DNA from: Rhodopseudomonas rhenobacensis
Lineage (GTDB): Bacteria; Pseudomonadota; Alphaproteobacteria; Rhizobiales; Xanthobacteraceae
Direction: 5' to 3'
Assembly: GCF_014203125.1 (NCBI RefSeq)
Contig: NZ_JACHIH010000031.1
Span: 1 to 64,000 of the forward strand
Length of the DNA: 64,000 nucleotides
Positions 45,432-55,236 of the stretch are shown piece by piece. The notes under the pieces are model-generated. The model was given only the letters and a program-made list of their open reading frames with translations. It did no database searches and was not told the origin of the DNA. Made by a program: the position numbers and the translations under genes. Position 1 is the stretch's first letter. Each line of letters starts with the position of its first letter.

Positions 45432-46163
45432 TCAAAGCGTCGAGCGGGCAAAACTCTCGATATAGTCGACCAGCCGGTCGGAGGCCGCGGCCGCCCGATC
45501 CCTATCGCGGTCGGCGATGGCTTCGGCGACTTCCGCATGCAGCCGCGCCGCGAGCGGCAGATCGGCAGCCTCACGATAATGCTGATACCAGAAGCGGCGC
45601 GACAGGCCGTGCATCAGTCCCATCGAACGCGTCGCGAACTCGTTACGCGCGGTCGACGACACCAGCACGTTGAACGCCTGATCGAGCCGCATGAACGCCA
45701 TGGCGTCGGACTGCAGCGCGGCACGCTGCATCTCTTCGGCGATCTTGGCGAACTGCTTGCGCTCGTCGTCGCTGGCGCGCTCGGCCGCGGCGCGCGCCAT
45801 CAGCCGCTCGAGCTCGCGGCGCACTTCGAGCAGCCGCAGCTGGCGATGCAGGTTGATTTCCGACACCAGCACGCCACGGCGGGACAGGATGTTCACCAGC
45901 CCGTCGCGCGACAGACGTTGCAGCGCCTCGCGGATCGGGGTGCGGCCGATCTTCAGCCGTTGCGCCAGCACCGCTTCCGACAGCACGGTGCCGGGCTCGA
46001 GCTTCAGCGTGACGATCATTTCCTCGAGCTCGGCATAGGCCCGGTCGGTCAGCGTCAGTTCGACGGGGTGCTCACGCCTCACCGCCTCGCGCCGGCGCGG
46101 CGCGCCCGCCGCGTCGTCGACCGCTGCGCGGCTCACGCGTTTCGGCGCCTTCGTCGTTGCCAA
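45432..46163 (-). CDS. GntR-family (FCD subfamily) transcriptional regulator 1
   Basis: 243 aa if started at the TTG at 46163; no upstream ATG is in frame and a GTG at 46082 is the alternative, so the start is unsure. Winged helix ELEEMIVTLKLEPGTVLSEAVLAQRLKIGRTPIREALQRL, then an all-helical FCD effector domain. Closely similar to the second GntR at 52942 (shared EEMIVTL and RRFWYQHYRE / RRFYYRYEKD). Convergent with the dehydrogenase gene and downstream of the acyl-CoA dehydrogenase, within the putative catabolic regulon. Confidence 0.88.
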   Translation of the reverse strand: MATTKAPKRVSRAAVDDAAGAPRRREAVRREHPVELTLTDRAYAELEEMIVTLKLEPGTVLSEAVLAQRLKIGRTPIREALQRLSRDGLVNILSRRGVLVSEINLHRQLRLLEVRRELERLMARAAAERASDDERKQFAKIAEEMQRAALQSDAMAFMRLDQAFNVLVSSTARNEFATRSMGLMHGLSRRFWYQHYREAADLPLAARLHAEVAEAIADRDRDRAAAASDRLVDYIESFARSTL

Positions 46164-46227
46164 CGGTGCAGTGCTCCATTGCTGATTTGCAGTTGGAACC
46201 GACTGTACCGACGGGGCCTGCAGCGCG

Positions 46228-47370
46228 CTAGGCGGAAAGTTCGCGACCGATCACGACACGCTGGATTTCGCTGGTGCCTTCGAGGATCCGCAGCACCCGC
46301 GCTTCGCCCGGCAGGCTGGAGACGTCGTACTCTTCGAACGCGCCATAGCCGCCGTGGATCTGCAGCGCGATGTCCGCAGCCTCGCCGGCCATCTCGGTGG
46401 CGAACAGTTTGGTCATCGAGGTTTCCAGACGGAACGGACGATCGGAATCCGCCAGGCAAGACGCGTTGCGCACCATCAGTTCGGCGGCGTGAATGTTGGT
46501 CAGCGCGTCGGCGAGCGGAAAGGTCAGTCCCTGATGATTGAACACCGGCACGCCGCCCACCTTGCGGGAGCCGCCATAGGATTTCGCCAGGTCGATCGCC
46601 TTGCGCGCCAATCCTAGCGCCGTCGCAGCCACCAGGATACGTCCGATGCTGAGCGTGGTGAGGATCTGCTTCAGACCATCGCCGCGGTTGCCGATCATGT
46701 TGGCCTTCGGAATGCGGCAGTCGTCGAGGAACAGCTCGACCGAGTCGGCGATGCGCCAGCCGATCTTGCGCCCCGGCTTGCCGACGGTGAAGCCCGGCGT
46801 GCCGACCGGCACCACGAAGGTCGACAGCCCGCGCGGTCCGAGCTCTGGATCGGTCACCGCGACGAAGGTGGAGACGCCGTGCAGCGGGGTGCCGGCATTG
46901 GTCGAGAACACTTTCGCGCCGGACAGCACGTAGCTGTCGCCATCCTCGATGGCGCGCATCTTGACGCTGGCGACGTCGGAGCCGCCGTTGGTTTCGGTGA
47001 CGCCGAACGAGGCGATGAAGTCGCCGCGGCACAGCGGCTCCAGCCACTTCCTCTTGATCTCGTCCGAGCCGTAGCGCGCGATCGTCGTCATCGGCGCGCT
47101 GTTGCACAGATAGATCGCGGCGAAGCCGGGCTCGACCCGCGCCAGTTGCTCGGCGACGATCGCCGCCCCGCGCGTGCCGAGGCCGCTTCCGCCATAGGCC
47201 GGATCGTAAGCCGTGCCCATGAAGCCCAGCGCGAGAAATTCCTTCACCAGTTCGGTCGGGAATGTGTGCTCGTCGGCGAACGGCTTGATCTTCGGGCGCA
47301 ACGAGCCTTGGGCGAACTTCTGCAGTCCGTCCCGCAGCATGGTCTCGTCTTCGTTGAGGTCGAGGAGCAT
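46228..47370 (-). CDS. Acyl-CoA dehydrogenase
   Basis: 380 aa from ATG at 47370; the in-frame extension to 47487 runs through the preceding gene. FAD flavoprotein: N-terminal helical domain, FGVTETNGGSDVASVK, the C-terminal QIHGGYGAFEEYDVSSL with the usual catalytic Glu region, and ILEGTSEIQRVVIGREL. Introduces the alpha-beta double bond into an acyl-CoA and passes electrons to ETF. Last gene of the importer operon, 22 bases after the enoyl-CoA hydratase. Confidence 0.93.
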   Translation of the reverse strand: MLLDLNEDETMLRDGLQKFAQGSLRPKIKPFADEHTFPTELVKEFLALGFMGTAYDPAYGGSGLGTRGAAIVAEQLARVEPGFAAIYLCNSAPMTTIARYGSDEIKRKWLEPLCRGDFIASFGVTETNGGSDVASVKMRAIEDGDSYVLSGAKVFSTNAGTPLHGVSTFVAVTDPELGPRGLSTFVVPVGTPGFTVGKPGRKIGWRIADSVELFLDDCRIPKANMIGNRGDGLKQILTTLSIGRILVAATALGLARKAIDLAKSYGGSRKVGGVPVFNHQGLTFPLADALTNIHAAELMVRNASCLADSDRPFRLETSMTKLFATEMAGEAADIALQIHGGYGAFEEYDVSSLPGEARVLRILEGTSEIQRVVIGRELSA

Positions 47371-47392
47371 TGGACTATCCTTCTGCGGCGCT

Positions 47393-48178
47393 TCAGCGCC
47401 GATATTTGGCGAGGGTTTGCTGGGCTGCGGGCTCGCGGCAATTGTCGAGAAACAGCCGGTTGGTTTCAAAATCCATCGCTTCGGCATCCGCCATCAGGTA
47501 GCTCGAGAAGAAGCGCTTGGTGGCGCTCACCGCCGGCCGTGGCAGGGCGGCGATCTTGCGGGCGATACCGAGCGCGGTTTCCAGCGCCATGCCGTCGTCG
47601 CAGCACTGATCGACCACGCCGATCTGGCGGGCGGCTTCGCCGTCGAGCGTCTCGAGGCAAAAACATAGCTGCCGCGCCTTGACCGGGCCGACCCGCGACA
47701 CCAGCGCCTTGACGCCCCACGGCGTCAGCCAGCCGTGCGGCACTTCCGGCAGGCTCCATTGCGAGCCGCGCCCGGCGACTACGACGTCGCAACAAGCGGC
47801 CAGCGCGAAGCCGCCGCCCACCGCAAAGGTCTCGACGGCCGCGACCACCGGGGTATCGAGAAAGCCGAACAGGCGCCCGAGATCGCCGCATTCCTGCTCG
47901 AACCGCCCCATCGCCGCGAGATCGAGATGACTGATGAATTTGAGGTCGCTGCCCGCGCAGAAGCCCGGCGCTTCGCCGGTCAGCACGATCGCTCCAACGT
48001 CAGGATCGCGATCGAGCTGCAGCAGCGCAGCCTTGACGCCGTCGATCAACGCCTGGTCCATCGCGTTGCGGCGCGCCGCGCGCAGCAGCGTGACCACCGC
48101 GACGCCGTCGCGGATCTCGACGCCGACGACGTTCGGTTCGCCGTTCATTTCGGTTCGTTGGTGTTTGACGGCTTGCAT
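47393..48178 (-). CDS. Enoyl-CoA hydratase/isomerase family protein (paralog 1)
   Basis: 261 aa from ATG at 48178 (AGG upstream); a GTG at 48193 overlapping the livF stop is possible. Crotonase fold: GFCAGSDLKF oxyanion strand and AVETFAVGGGFALAACCD. Residues of the second oxyanion helix (WSLPEVPHGWLTPWGVKALV) differ from classic hydratases, so an isomerase, hydrolase or ring-cleaving role is open. About the same pattern as the paralog at 55233. Confidence 0.88.
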   Translation of the reverse strand: MQAVKHQRTEMNGEPNVVGVEIRDGVAVVTLLRAARRNAMDQALIDGVKAALLQLDRDPDVGAIVLTGEAPGFCAGSDLKFISHLDLAAMGRFEQECGDLGRLFGFLDTPVVAAVETFAVGGGFALAACCDVVVAGRGSQWSLPEVPHGWLTPWGVKALVSRVGPVKARQLCFCLETLDGEAARQIGVVDQCCDDGMALETALGIARKIAALPRPAVSATKRFFSSYLMADAEAMDFETNRLFLDNCREPAAQQTLAKYRR

Positions 48179-48189
48179 CGCTTTTGACC

Positions 48190-48894
48190 TCACGTTCCCA
48201 GATACATTTGTTTGACCTCGGGAGTGTCCGAGAGCTGTTTGGCGTCGCCCGACATCACGATGCCGCCGGATTGCAGGATGTAGGCGCGGTCGGCACAGCC
48301 GAGCGCCATCATGGCGTTCTGTTCGGCGAGCAGGATCGCCAACCCCTCGCGTGCCAGGCCCCTGACGATGGAGCCGAGCTCCTCGATGATGATCGGCGCC
48401 AGTCCCAGCGTCGGCTCGTCGAGCAGCATCACCTTGGGTCGTGACATCAGGCCGCGGCCGATCGCCAGCATCTGCTGCTCGCCGCCGGACATCGAGCCGG
48501 CGCGCTGATTGCGCCGCTCCTTGAGCCGGACGAACATCGCGAAGATCCGTTCCAGGTCGCCGTCGAGATGGTTGCGATCGGCGCGGTGATAAGCGCCCAT
48601 CAGCAGGTTTTCCTCGACGCTCAACCGCGGGAAGATCTGCCGCCCCTCCGGCACCAGCACCAGGCCGCTCTGCACGCGGTCCACCGTGGACAGCGCCGAG
48701 ATGTCCTTGCCGGCGAAGCTAATCGTGCCGGACTCCGCCTTCTTGAGGCCGGCGGTGGTTCGCAGCGCGGTCGACTTGCCGGCGGCGTTGGAGCCGATCA
48801 GCGCCACGACTTCGCGGGCCTGCAGCGAGAGCGTGACGTCGCGCAGCACCTTCTGCTTGCCGTAGCTGACGTTGAGATTTGCGAGATCAAGCAT
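48190..48894 (-). CDS. livF: Branched-chain-type ABC importer ATPase, LivF-like
   Basis: 234 aa. Walker A GSNAAGKST, signature MSGGEQQML, Walker B VMLLDEPTLGLAP, and the LivF-typical VPEGRQIFPRLSVEENLLMGA. Second ATPase of a HAAT-family importer; start overlaps the livG stop by 8 bases. The substrate is more likely an organic or aromatic acid than leucine, judged from the surrounding acyl-CoA genes. Confidence 0.92.
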   Translation of the reverse strand: MLDLANLNVSYGKQKVLRDVTLSLQAREVVALIGSNAAGKSTALRTTAGLKKAESGTISFAGKDISALSTVDRVQSGLVLVPEGRQIFPRLSVEENLLMGAYHRADRNHLDGDLERIFAMFVRLKERRNQRAGSMSGGEQQMLAIGRGLMSRPKVMLLDEPTLGLAPIIIEELGSIVRGLAREGLAILLAEQNAMMALGCADRAYILQSGGIVMSGDAKQLSDTPEVKQMYLGT

Positions 48895-49660
48895 GCTTCT
48901 TGCCCAGATAGGCGGTCACCACCGCGTCGTTGGCCAACACGTCGGCGGTGGTTCCCGAGGCGATGATGGCGCCGTGATGCAGCGCGATCGAGCGGTCGGC
49001 CAAGCGCCCGAGGAAACCGACCTTGTGATCGATGATGCACAGCGTGACGCCGTGGGTTCGCAGATCGCGTAGCACCGCGTCGAGATTGCTGATCTCGTCG
49101 TGGCCAAGACCCGACGCCGGCTCATCCAGCAGCAACAGTTCGGGGTCGCACACCATCCCCATCGCCACGCCGAGCATCTTCTCGCCGCCATAGGACAGCG
49201 CGCCGGCCTCGTCGTTGCGGTGCTTGTAGAGCCGGCACAGCTCCAGCATCTGGTCGATCTTGCGGGTCAGGGTGTTTTCCAGGTCGCCGGTCATGCTTTT
49301 GCCGAACAGCGTACGCAGCCGCCCGACGCCCAGCGCGCGCTTGACGTGCAGGTGGCAGGCGATCCGCATGTGCTCGGCGACGGTCAGTTCCGGAAACAGC
49401 TGCGGATTCTGGAAGGTCTTCACCAGCCCCTGCTGCGCCACCTGGAACGGGGTCAGCGCCGAGATGTCGTGGTCCTTCCAAATGATTTCGCCGGAGCTGG
49501 GTTTCAGGATGCCGGCGATCAGGCTGAGCGTCGTCGTCTTCCCGGAGCCGTTCGGCCCGAAGATTCCGATGATCTCGCCGCGCTCGATGCCGAACGTGAC
49601 CTTGGAGACGGCGGTCAACCCGCCGAAGCGCTTGGTGAGGTTCTTGATGTTAAGCAGCAT
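48887..49660 (-). CDS. livG: Branched-chain-type ABC importer ATPase, LivG-like
   Basis: 257 aa. Walker A GPNGSGKTT, Walker B LLLLDEPASGLGHDE, and the LivG-type VKTFQNPQLFPELTVAEHMRIA. The signature reads LSYGGEKML instead of LSGGQ, as in some HAAT ATPases. Overlaps the livM stop by 11 bases. Confidence 0.92.
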   Translation of the reverse strand: MLLNIKNLTKRFGGLTAVSKVTFGIERGEIIGIFGPNGSGKTTTLSLIAGILKPSSGEIIWKDHDISALTPFQVAQQGLVKTFQNPQLFPELTVAEHMRIACHLHVKRALGVGRLRTLFGKSMTGDLENTLTRKIDQMLELCRLYKHRNDEAGALSYGGEKMLGVAMGMVCDPELLLLDEPASGLGHDEISNLDAVLRDLRTHGVTLCIIDHKVGFLGRLADRSIALHHGAIIASGTTADVLANDAVVTAYLGKKHA

Positions 49661-50588
49661 TTTTCCTGCTCGTGATCAGACCCATGATGCCCTTCGGCAT
49701 GACCAGGATCACAAAGATGAGGATCGCGCCGTACAGCGCGATGCGGAATTCGGCGCTCAGTTCGATGACGTGCGGCAATGCGGTCAGCATCAGCGCGCCG
49801 ATCACCGGACCGATCAGCGAATTGACGCCGCCGAGCAGCACCATCGCGACGATGTCGAGGCCGAGCGGGATCGACAGGTAATGCGGCTCCACGAAGCCGG
49901 CATAGAAGCCATAGAACGCGCCGACCAGCCCCGCCAGCGCGCTGCCGATCGCAAAGGAGATCAGCTTGTACTTGAAGACGTCGATGCCGAGCGTCTCGCC
50001 GAGCAGGTCGTTGAGCCGGATCGCCGCCAGGCATTGGCCGATCCACGACGCCAGCACCCGCTGGCACACGATGTAGACCACCACCAGCAGCACCAGCGTG
50101 ACGTAGTACCAGGAGATGCCGCTGGAGAACGTCAGCGACCCCCACGGCGTCCACAGCGACGGCTTGTCGACCACCGTGATGCCGAGCGAGCCGTTGGTGA
50201 CGCTGTTCCAGTTCAGCGTGATCAGCCGCAGCACTTCGGAGAACGCCATGGTGACGACGGCGAAGTAGAACTCCTTCAGCTTGAAGCGGAAGCAGATGGT
50301 GCCGACGAACAGTGCGAGCACCACCACCAGCAGCAGCGCGCAGGGAATCGCCAGCCAGAAATTCCAGCCGTAGCTGGTGACCAGGATGGTCACCACATAG
50401 GCCGACACCCCGAACGAGGCGGCGTGGAACATCGACAGTTGCCCGGTGAAGCCAAAGATCAGGTTGAAGCTGACGGCGAGTGCTGCGGACATGAAACCGT
50501 AGATCGCGATCGCCAGCACCGAATCGCTGGTGATGAACCACGGCGCCACCAGCGCGACCAACAGACCGCCGAGAATCGCGAACCTCAT
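49650..50588 (-). CDS. livM: Branched-chain-type ABC importer permease, LivM-like
   Basis: 312 aa from ATG at 50588. Eight to ten membrane helices; family segments VSFNLIFGFTGQLSMFHAASFGVSAY, AIRLNDLLGETLGIDVFKYKL and VAMVLLGGVNSLIGPVIGALML. The start overlaps the livH stop by four bases. A very long ORF back to 51656 is out of frame with livH and not real. Confidence 0.92.
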   Translation of the reverse strand: MRFAILGGLLVALVAPWFITSDSVLAIAIYGFMSAALAVSFNLIFGFTGQLSMFHAASFGVSAYVVTILVTSYGWNFWLAIPCALLLVVVLALFVGTICFRFKLKEFYFAVVTMAFSEVLRLITLNWNSVTNGSLGITVVDKPSLWTPWGSLTFSSGISWYYVTLVLLVVVYIVCQRVLASWIGQCLAAIRLNDLLGETLGIDVFKYKLISFAIGSALAGLVGAFYGFYAGFVEPHYLSIPLGLDIVAMVLLGGVNSLIGPVIGALMLTALPHVIELSAEFRIALYGAILIFVILVMPKGIMGLITSRKNAA

Positions 50589-51445
50589 AGCCGATCTCCA
50601 AACAGCCCGCTCGGGCGCACAAGAAGGATGCCGATCAGGAACACCAGCCCGTAGGCGTCGCGGAATGCGGAGGGGAAGAACACCGAGCCGATATTCTCGC
50701 TGACGCCGAGGATGATGCCGCCGCCGAGCGCGCCGATCACGCTGCCGACGCCGGCCAAGATGGCGGCCTCGACGGCCTTCAGGATGTAGGCGGTGCCGAT
50801 GGTCGGCTCGATCGAATACATGCTGGCGTAGAGCCCGCCGCCCAATCCGGCGAGCGCGGTCGAATACACCACCACGATGGTCTGCAGCCGCTCGGTGCGA
50901 ATTCCCATCAGCGTCGCGGCTTCCGGGTTCTGCGCATAGGCGAACGCCGCGCGGCCGAGCCAGGTGCGGGTCAACGCCAGATAGGTGCCGAAGATGATGA
51001 CGAGGAACACCGCGCAGACCACCAGCTTGATCTTCGGCAGAAACATCCCGGCGACCTGAAAGGCGCCCGGCAGCACGTAAGTCAGATCCTTCGGCGTGGT
51101 GGTGAAGGCCGACAGCACCAGCGCTTCGAACACCGAGATCAGGCCGATCGAGACCAACAGGCCGTTGACCAGATTGCCGCGGGTGAAGCGGAACAGCAGC
51201 ATGTCGGACACATAGCCGACCGCGCTGACCCCGAGCACCGCGCCGACCACCGCCAGCGGGTACGGCAGATGCGCGACGTCGTACAGATACCAGGTGCCGT
51301 AGGCGCCGAGCATCATGAACGCGCCGAGCGCGAAATTGACGATGCCCGTCAGGCCGAATGTCAGCGTCACGCCCAACGCGATGATGCCGTAGAGCGACCC
51401 AACGATGATGCCGTTGAGCAACTGACCGAGAATGAGCTGTAGCAT
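50585..51445 (-). CDS. livH: Branched-chain-type ABC importer permease, LivH-like
   Basis: 286 aa from ATG at 51445. Membrane protein with about eight helices; LYGIIALGVTLTFGLTGIVNFALGAFMMLGAY is the diagnostic N-terminal block, plus AILAGVGSVIGALGGGIILG and LLVRPSGLFG near the end. Pairs with LivM to form the channel. 102 bases after the binding-protein gene. Confidence 0.93.
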   Translation of the reverse strand: MLQLILGQLLNGIIVGSLYGIIALGVTLTFGLTGIVNFALGAFMMLGAYGTWYLYDVAHLPYPLAVVGAVLGVSAVGYVSDMLLFRFTRGNLVNGLLVSIGLISVFEALVLSAFTTTPKDLTYVLPGAFQVAGMFLPKIKLVVCAVFLVIIFGTYLALTRTWLGRAAFAYAQNPEAATLMGIRTERLQTIVVVYSTALAGLGGGLYASMYSIEPTIGTAYILKAVEAAILAGVGSVIGALGGGIILGVSENIGSVFFPSAFRDAYGLVFLIGILLVRPSGLFGDRL

Positions 51446-51547
51446 GGATGCATGTACCCGTTGCGGGATCGCTCCGCGCATGAATGCCGAAAGGGGAATG
51501 GATCGCGAGCTGGCGCTCCGGCGAGCCGGAGCGCCGCCCGAACCGGA

Positions 51548-52726
51548 CTACTTGGTCGGGTCGAACTGCACGACTTCGATCGCGCCGCCCTTGCGGACAT
51601 GAACCACGTCGAACCCGAACACCGTTTCGCCGGTCTTGTCGTATTTGATCTTCCACATGCCGTCGTAGGTCATGTCCATCAGAGTGGCGCGAATCTTGGC
51701 GACGTCGCTGACGGTGCCGGCCTTCTGCATCGCTTCGACCAGCATGTAGACGTGATCATAGCAGGCCGACGAGCACAGCGGCGCCTGATCGTAGGGGAAG
51801 TCGCGCTTCATGATCGCCTTGTAGCTCTCGACGAACGCCTTGGTCTTGGGTTCCTTCTTCTCGGCATCCTCGAAATATTTCGGCACATAGGCGATATAAT
51901 CGACGATCGAGTCCTTGTTCTTGAGCGCCGGGCCGATCGAGCCGCGCACCAGGAAGAAGCGGTTGCCGAAGCCCGACTCGGTGGACTGCCGCACGATGTC
52001 GTACAGCACCGCGTCGGAATAGCCGGGGAACAGGAAGTCAGGTTTGCCCGAGGCCAGCTTGGCCAACGACGCGCTGAAGTCCTTGGTGCCGGGCTCGAAC
52101 AATTCGACCTGCAGCTCGATGCCGGCGTCCTTGAACAGCGCGGCGTAGATGTCCACCGCGGTCTTGCCGAACGCGTCGTTCTGGAACAGCATCGCCACCT
52201 TCTTGGTGTTGAGCTTCTTCAGATAGTCGACCATCAGCTTGCCGAAGCCCGACGGGCCGGCATCCCAGTTCCAGGCGCGCATCAGGTAGTCGTGGTCCGG
52301 CTTGCCGAGCGCGTGATGCGCCGAGGTGGCGCCGGCGAACAGCAGGAACTTGCCGTTGTTCTGGTTCGCGATCGGCTCGATGGCGTTGAACACGTTGGTG
52401 AGAAACGGCCCGAACACGAAGTGGACGTTCTCTTCCATCATCTTGCGAAACTGCACGGTCGCCTCGCGCGGCTCGCCGCGGGTGTCGACCTGCAGCAATT
52501 GCAGCTTGTAGGTCTTGTCGCCGACCTTGAAGCCGCCCTTGGCGTTGATCTCTTCGACCGCGACCTTGGTGCCCTGCGCCGACATCCAGCCATAGGTCGC
52601 GGTAGCGCCGGTGAGCGCTTCGATCTGACCGATTTTCACCGTCTCCTGCGCCGAGGCCGCCTGGCCGGCGAACGCTGCGGCGCCGGCCACAACCGCAATT
52701 GCGCATGCCTTCTTCCAGATTTTCAC
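51548..52726 (-). CDS. ABC importer periplasmic substrate-binding protein (Leu/Ile/Val-binding type)
   Basis: 392 aa from a GTG with GGGAGGAG upstream. Sec signal peptide (MKIWKKACAIAVVAGAAAFA, cleavage after AASAQ), then the two-lobed periplasmic-binding fold (VKIGQIEALTGATATYG, FVFGPFLTNVFNAIEPIA). First gene of the importer operon that continues through the acyl-CoA dehydrogenase. Its ligand defines the pathway but cannot be read from sequence. Confidence 0.93.
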   Translation of the reverse strand: MKIWKKACAIAVVAGAAAFAGQAASAQETVKIGQIEALTGATATYGWMSAQGTKVAVEEINAKGGFKVGDKTYKLQLLQVDTRGEPREATVQFRKMMEENVHFVFGPFLTNVFNAIEPIANQNNGKFLLFAGATSAHHALGKPDHDYLMRAWNWDAGPSGFGKLMVDYLKKLNTKKVAMLFQNDAFGKTAVDIYAALFKDAGIELQVELFEPGTKDFSASLAKLASGKPDFLFPGYSDAVLYDIVRQSTESGFGNRFFLVRGSIGPALKNKDSIVDYIAYVPKYFEDAEKKEPKTKAFVESYKAIMKRDFPYDQAPLCSSACYDHVYMLVEAMQKAGTVSDVAKIRATLMDMTYDGMWKIKYDKTGETVFGFDVVHVRKGGAIEVVQFDPTK

Positions 52727-52764
52727 GATATGCTCCTCCCAGATGCGATTTTTGTATTATTTAG

Positions 52765-52787
52765 GTGACGTACTAGTAATATACTAC
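52765..52787 (-). promoter_or_regulatory. 23-bp regulon element, copy 2 (importer operon)
   Basis: Same element as 42471-42493, same orientation relative to its gene, ending 38 bases before the binding-protein GTG. A TTGACC box lies 8 bases upstream, so it overlaps the -10 region. It also lies in the gap shared with the divergent GntR gene at 52942, consistent with autoregulation. Confidence 0.6.
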
Positions 52788-52941
52788 AGATGGCCGGTCA
52801 ATATTTCTCTGTGCGGCGCTGCAAATTCACTCAACCCATGCGGCTTGCGCCTTTGAGCTAAATGACGGGCCGTTGAATTATGATATTGCTGCGCACGCGT
52901 CGGGACGCGGCGCGTGAGTCGTTGAAGGCGATCAGCAGCGC

Positions 52942-53622
52942 ATGGCGAAGAAATCCGGCCCCATCCTCCCCCCCGCCTCGCAGGCCGATCAGGCGCATTT
53001 GCAGTTGGAGGAAATGATCGTCACCCTGCAATTGCCCCCCGGCAGCCACTGGTCCGAGGAGGGTTTGGCCGACCGCATCGGGATCGGCCGCACGCCGGTG
53101 CGCGAGGCCGTGAAGCGACTGCAGGCGGACTATCTGGTCAGCATCCTGCCGCGCCACGGCCTGATGATCACCGAAATCAACGTCCACGAACAGTTGCTGG
53201 TGATCGAGTTTCGCCGCGAGCTCGAGGCGTTCATCTCGAAACGCGCCGCGCTGCGGATCACCGCGTCAGACAAGGTTCTGCTCGCCGCCGCGGCGCGCGA
53301 AATCGACGGCGCCGGCGTCAAGGGCAATCTGGAGAAGTATCTGCGCGAAGTCTTCAACGCCAACCGGCTGATCGCCAAGGCGGCGGGCAATCCGTTCGCC
53401 GCCAAGGCGATCTCGCCGCTGCATGCGATGTCGCGGCGGTTCTACTACCGCTACGAGAAGGATCTGCAGAACCTCAGCGCGATGGGCAAACTGCATGCCG
53501 ATCGCGCCCGCGCCGTGGTCGAACAGGACGAAGATCTCGCAGTCGACAAAGCCAACGCGCTGCTGGATCAGATCGAGAAGTACACCCGCAACATCTTCAA
53601 TCTCAGCGTCGGCGCCCGCTGA
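52942..53622 (+). CDS. GntR-family (FCD subfamily) transcriptional regulator 2
   Basis: 226 aa. Winged helix LEEMIVTLQLPPGSHWSEEGLADRIGIGRTPVREAVKRLQ followed by a helical FCD domain. Divergent from the importer operon and convergent with the CoA-transferase operon. Paralog of the regulator at 45432; one or both probably read the 23-bp element. Confidence 0.92.
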   Translation: MAKKSGPILPPASQADQAHLQLEEMIVTLQLPPGSHWSEEGLADRIGIGRTPVREAVKRLQADYLVSILPRHGLMITEINVHEQLLVIEFRRELEAFISKRAALRITASDKVLLAAAAREIDGAGVKGNLEKYLREVFNANRLIAKAAGNPFAAKAISPLHAMSRRFYYRYEKDLQNLSAMGKLHADRARAVVEQDEDLAVDKANALLDQIEKYTRNIFNLSVGAR

Positions 53623-53646
53623 CCGGGCGCCGACGCTGAGCGCGGC

Positions 53647-55236
53647 TCAGCCGGCTTTCGCCTGCAGCTCCGGGCTTGCGAACAACGCCGCGTCCATCTC
53701 CCGCAACTGATCGGCAATCCGCAACGGCGCGAATTCCATCTGGCCGAGCACGTCGCGCCGCACATCGATGCCGGGCGCCACTTCGGTGAGGATCAGCCCC
53801 TCGGCGGCAACCTCGAACACCGCGCGCTCAGTCACCACCTTGGCGGTCTGGCCGCGGCCGATGCCGGATGCCACCGAATAGGTGATGTGCTCGACGTTGG
53901 GAACGAACTTGCGCACCTTGCCCTCTTTGACGATGCGCAGCTTGCCGTCGTCAAACTCGACCTCCAGCCCGCCGGTCGTGAACGTCCCGGTGAACACCAG
54001 CCGCTTGGCGTTCTCGGCGATGTCGATGAAGCCGCCGGCGCCCGGATTGGCGACGCCGAATTTCGAGACGTTCACCGTGCAGTGGGAATCGAATTGCGCA
54101 AAGGCGAGTGCCGCGAATTCGCACAGCCCGCCGTCGATGGCGTCGAACTGATAGATGCCGTCGAGGATCGCGTCCGGGTTGAGGTTGGCGGAGAACTGCC
54201 AGCCCGGCATTACAATGCCGCCGTAGGAGCCGTGCTCGGTAGTGAACCAGTAGTCCTGCAGCCCGCCGTCGATGAACTTGCCCTGCTCGGCCATCACCAG
54301 CGGAATATCCGCGGCCGCGCCGAAGCCGAAGATCGACAATTCGCGCTGCCGCACTTCCTGCGCGGCGCGCATCGCCACCACCTTGTCGGCCGACATCGGC
54401 ACCGGCGGCAGCTGCGACAACGGCCGCCGCACGCCGCTGAAATACGCCGGATCAAACGCCACGTCGGTGGTCATCATCATCTGCGGATCGACCACCACGG
54501 CATCGACGAACATCCCGGGAATCCGCACCTCGCTCGCCGGCCGCGTGCCGTGGGCCACCTCGCGGCGAACCTGCGCGATCACCCGTCCGCCGCTGCCCTT
54601 CGCCGCCAGCGCCAGCGCAATATTCGAGGACACCAGCGCGTCGCTTTCGAACGACAGGTTGCCGTATTGGTCGGACGACGACGCGCAGATGAACACGGTG
54701 TCGAGCTTCCAGGCCGGATAGAACAGATAGTCCTCGCCTTCGAACGCGATGCGCTTGACCAGGTCGTCCTCGGCACACTCGGTGAATTTGCCGCCGCCGT
54801 TCTTCGGATCGATGTAAGTATCGAGCCCGACGCGGGTCATGTAGCCCGGGCTGCGGCGCGCCACTTCGCGCAGCCAATGCATCGTCGCGCCGATCGGCCA
54901 GGAATAGGCTTCGACCTTGTTCTCGCGGATCAGCCGCATCAGCTCCGGACGCTTGCCGGTGACCGGATCGACCGGGTTGATGTAGGAGCCACCGACGATC
55001 CGCTTCATCAGCCCTTCCTGGGCGACGTGATCCATCCCCTTGATGCCTTGCGCATCGCCGGTGCCGACCGGAAAATAGAAGGTGAGATCGCGTGGGCCGG
55101 CCTCGTTGCGGAAGCGATCGCCGAGCGCCTTCAACAGCGCATCGGGCGTCACCCAGCCGATCACGCCGACGCAGCCGAGCGTCGAGCCGTTGCGAATGGA
55201 CGCCACCGCGGTTGCGGCATCGACGATCTTGCTCAT
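53647..55236 (-). CDS. Single-chain acyl-CoA transferase (propionate/acetoacetate CoA-transferase type)
   Basis: 529 aa, the length of fused alpha-beta class I CoA-transferases. N-terminal GCVGVIGWVTPDALL and central VFICASSSDQYGNLSFE; the catalytic Glu lies in TTEHGSYGG (ExGxxGG motif). Moves CoA from a donor acyl-CoA to the imported acid, an activation step that spares ATP. Start overlaps the preceding enoyl-CoA hydratase stop by four bases. Confidence 0.9.
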   Translation of the reverse strand: MSKIVDAATAVASIRNGSTLGCVGVIGWVTPDALLKALGDRFRNEAGPRDLTFYFPVGTGDAQGIKGMDHVAQEGLMKRIVGGSYINPVDPVTGKRPELMRLIRENKVEAYSWPIGATMHWLREVARRSPGYMTRVGLDTYIDPKNGGGKFTECAEDDLVKRIAFEGEDYLFYPAWKLDTVFICASSSDQYGNLSFESDALVSSNIALALAAKGSGGRVIAQVRREVAHGTRPASEVRIPGMFVDAVVVDPQMMMTTDVAFDPAYFSGVRRPLSQLPPVPMSADKVVAMRAAQEVRQRELSIFGFGAAADIPLVMAEQGKFIDGGLQDYWFTTEHGSYGGIVMPGWQFSANLNPDAILDGIYQFDAIDGGLCEFAALAFAQFDSHCTVNVSKFGVANPGAGGFIDIAENAKRLVFTGTFTTGGLEVEFDDGKLRIVKEGKVRKFVPNVEHITYSVASGIGRGQTAKVVTERAVFEVAAEGLILTEVAPGIDVRRDVLGQMEFAPLRIADQLREMDAALFASPELQAKAG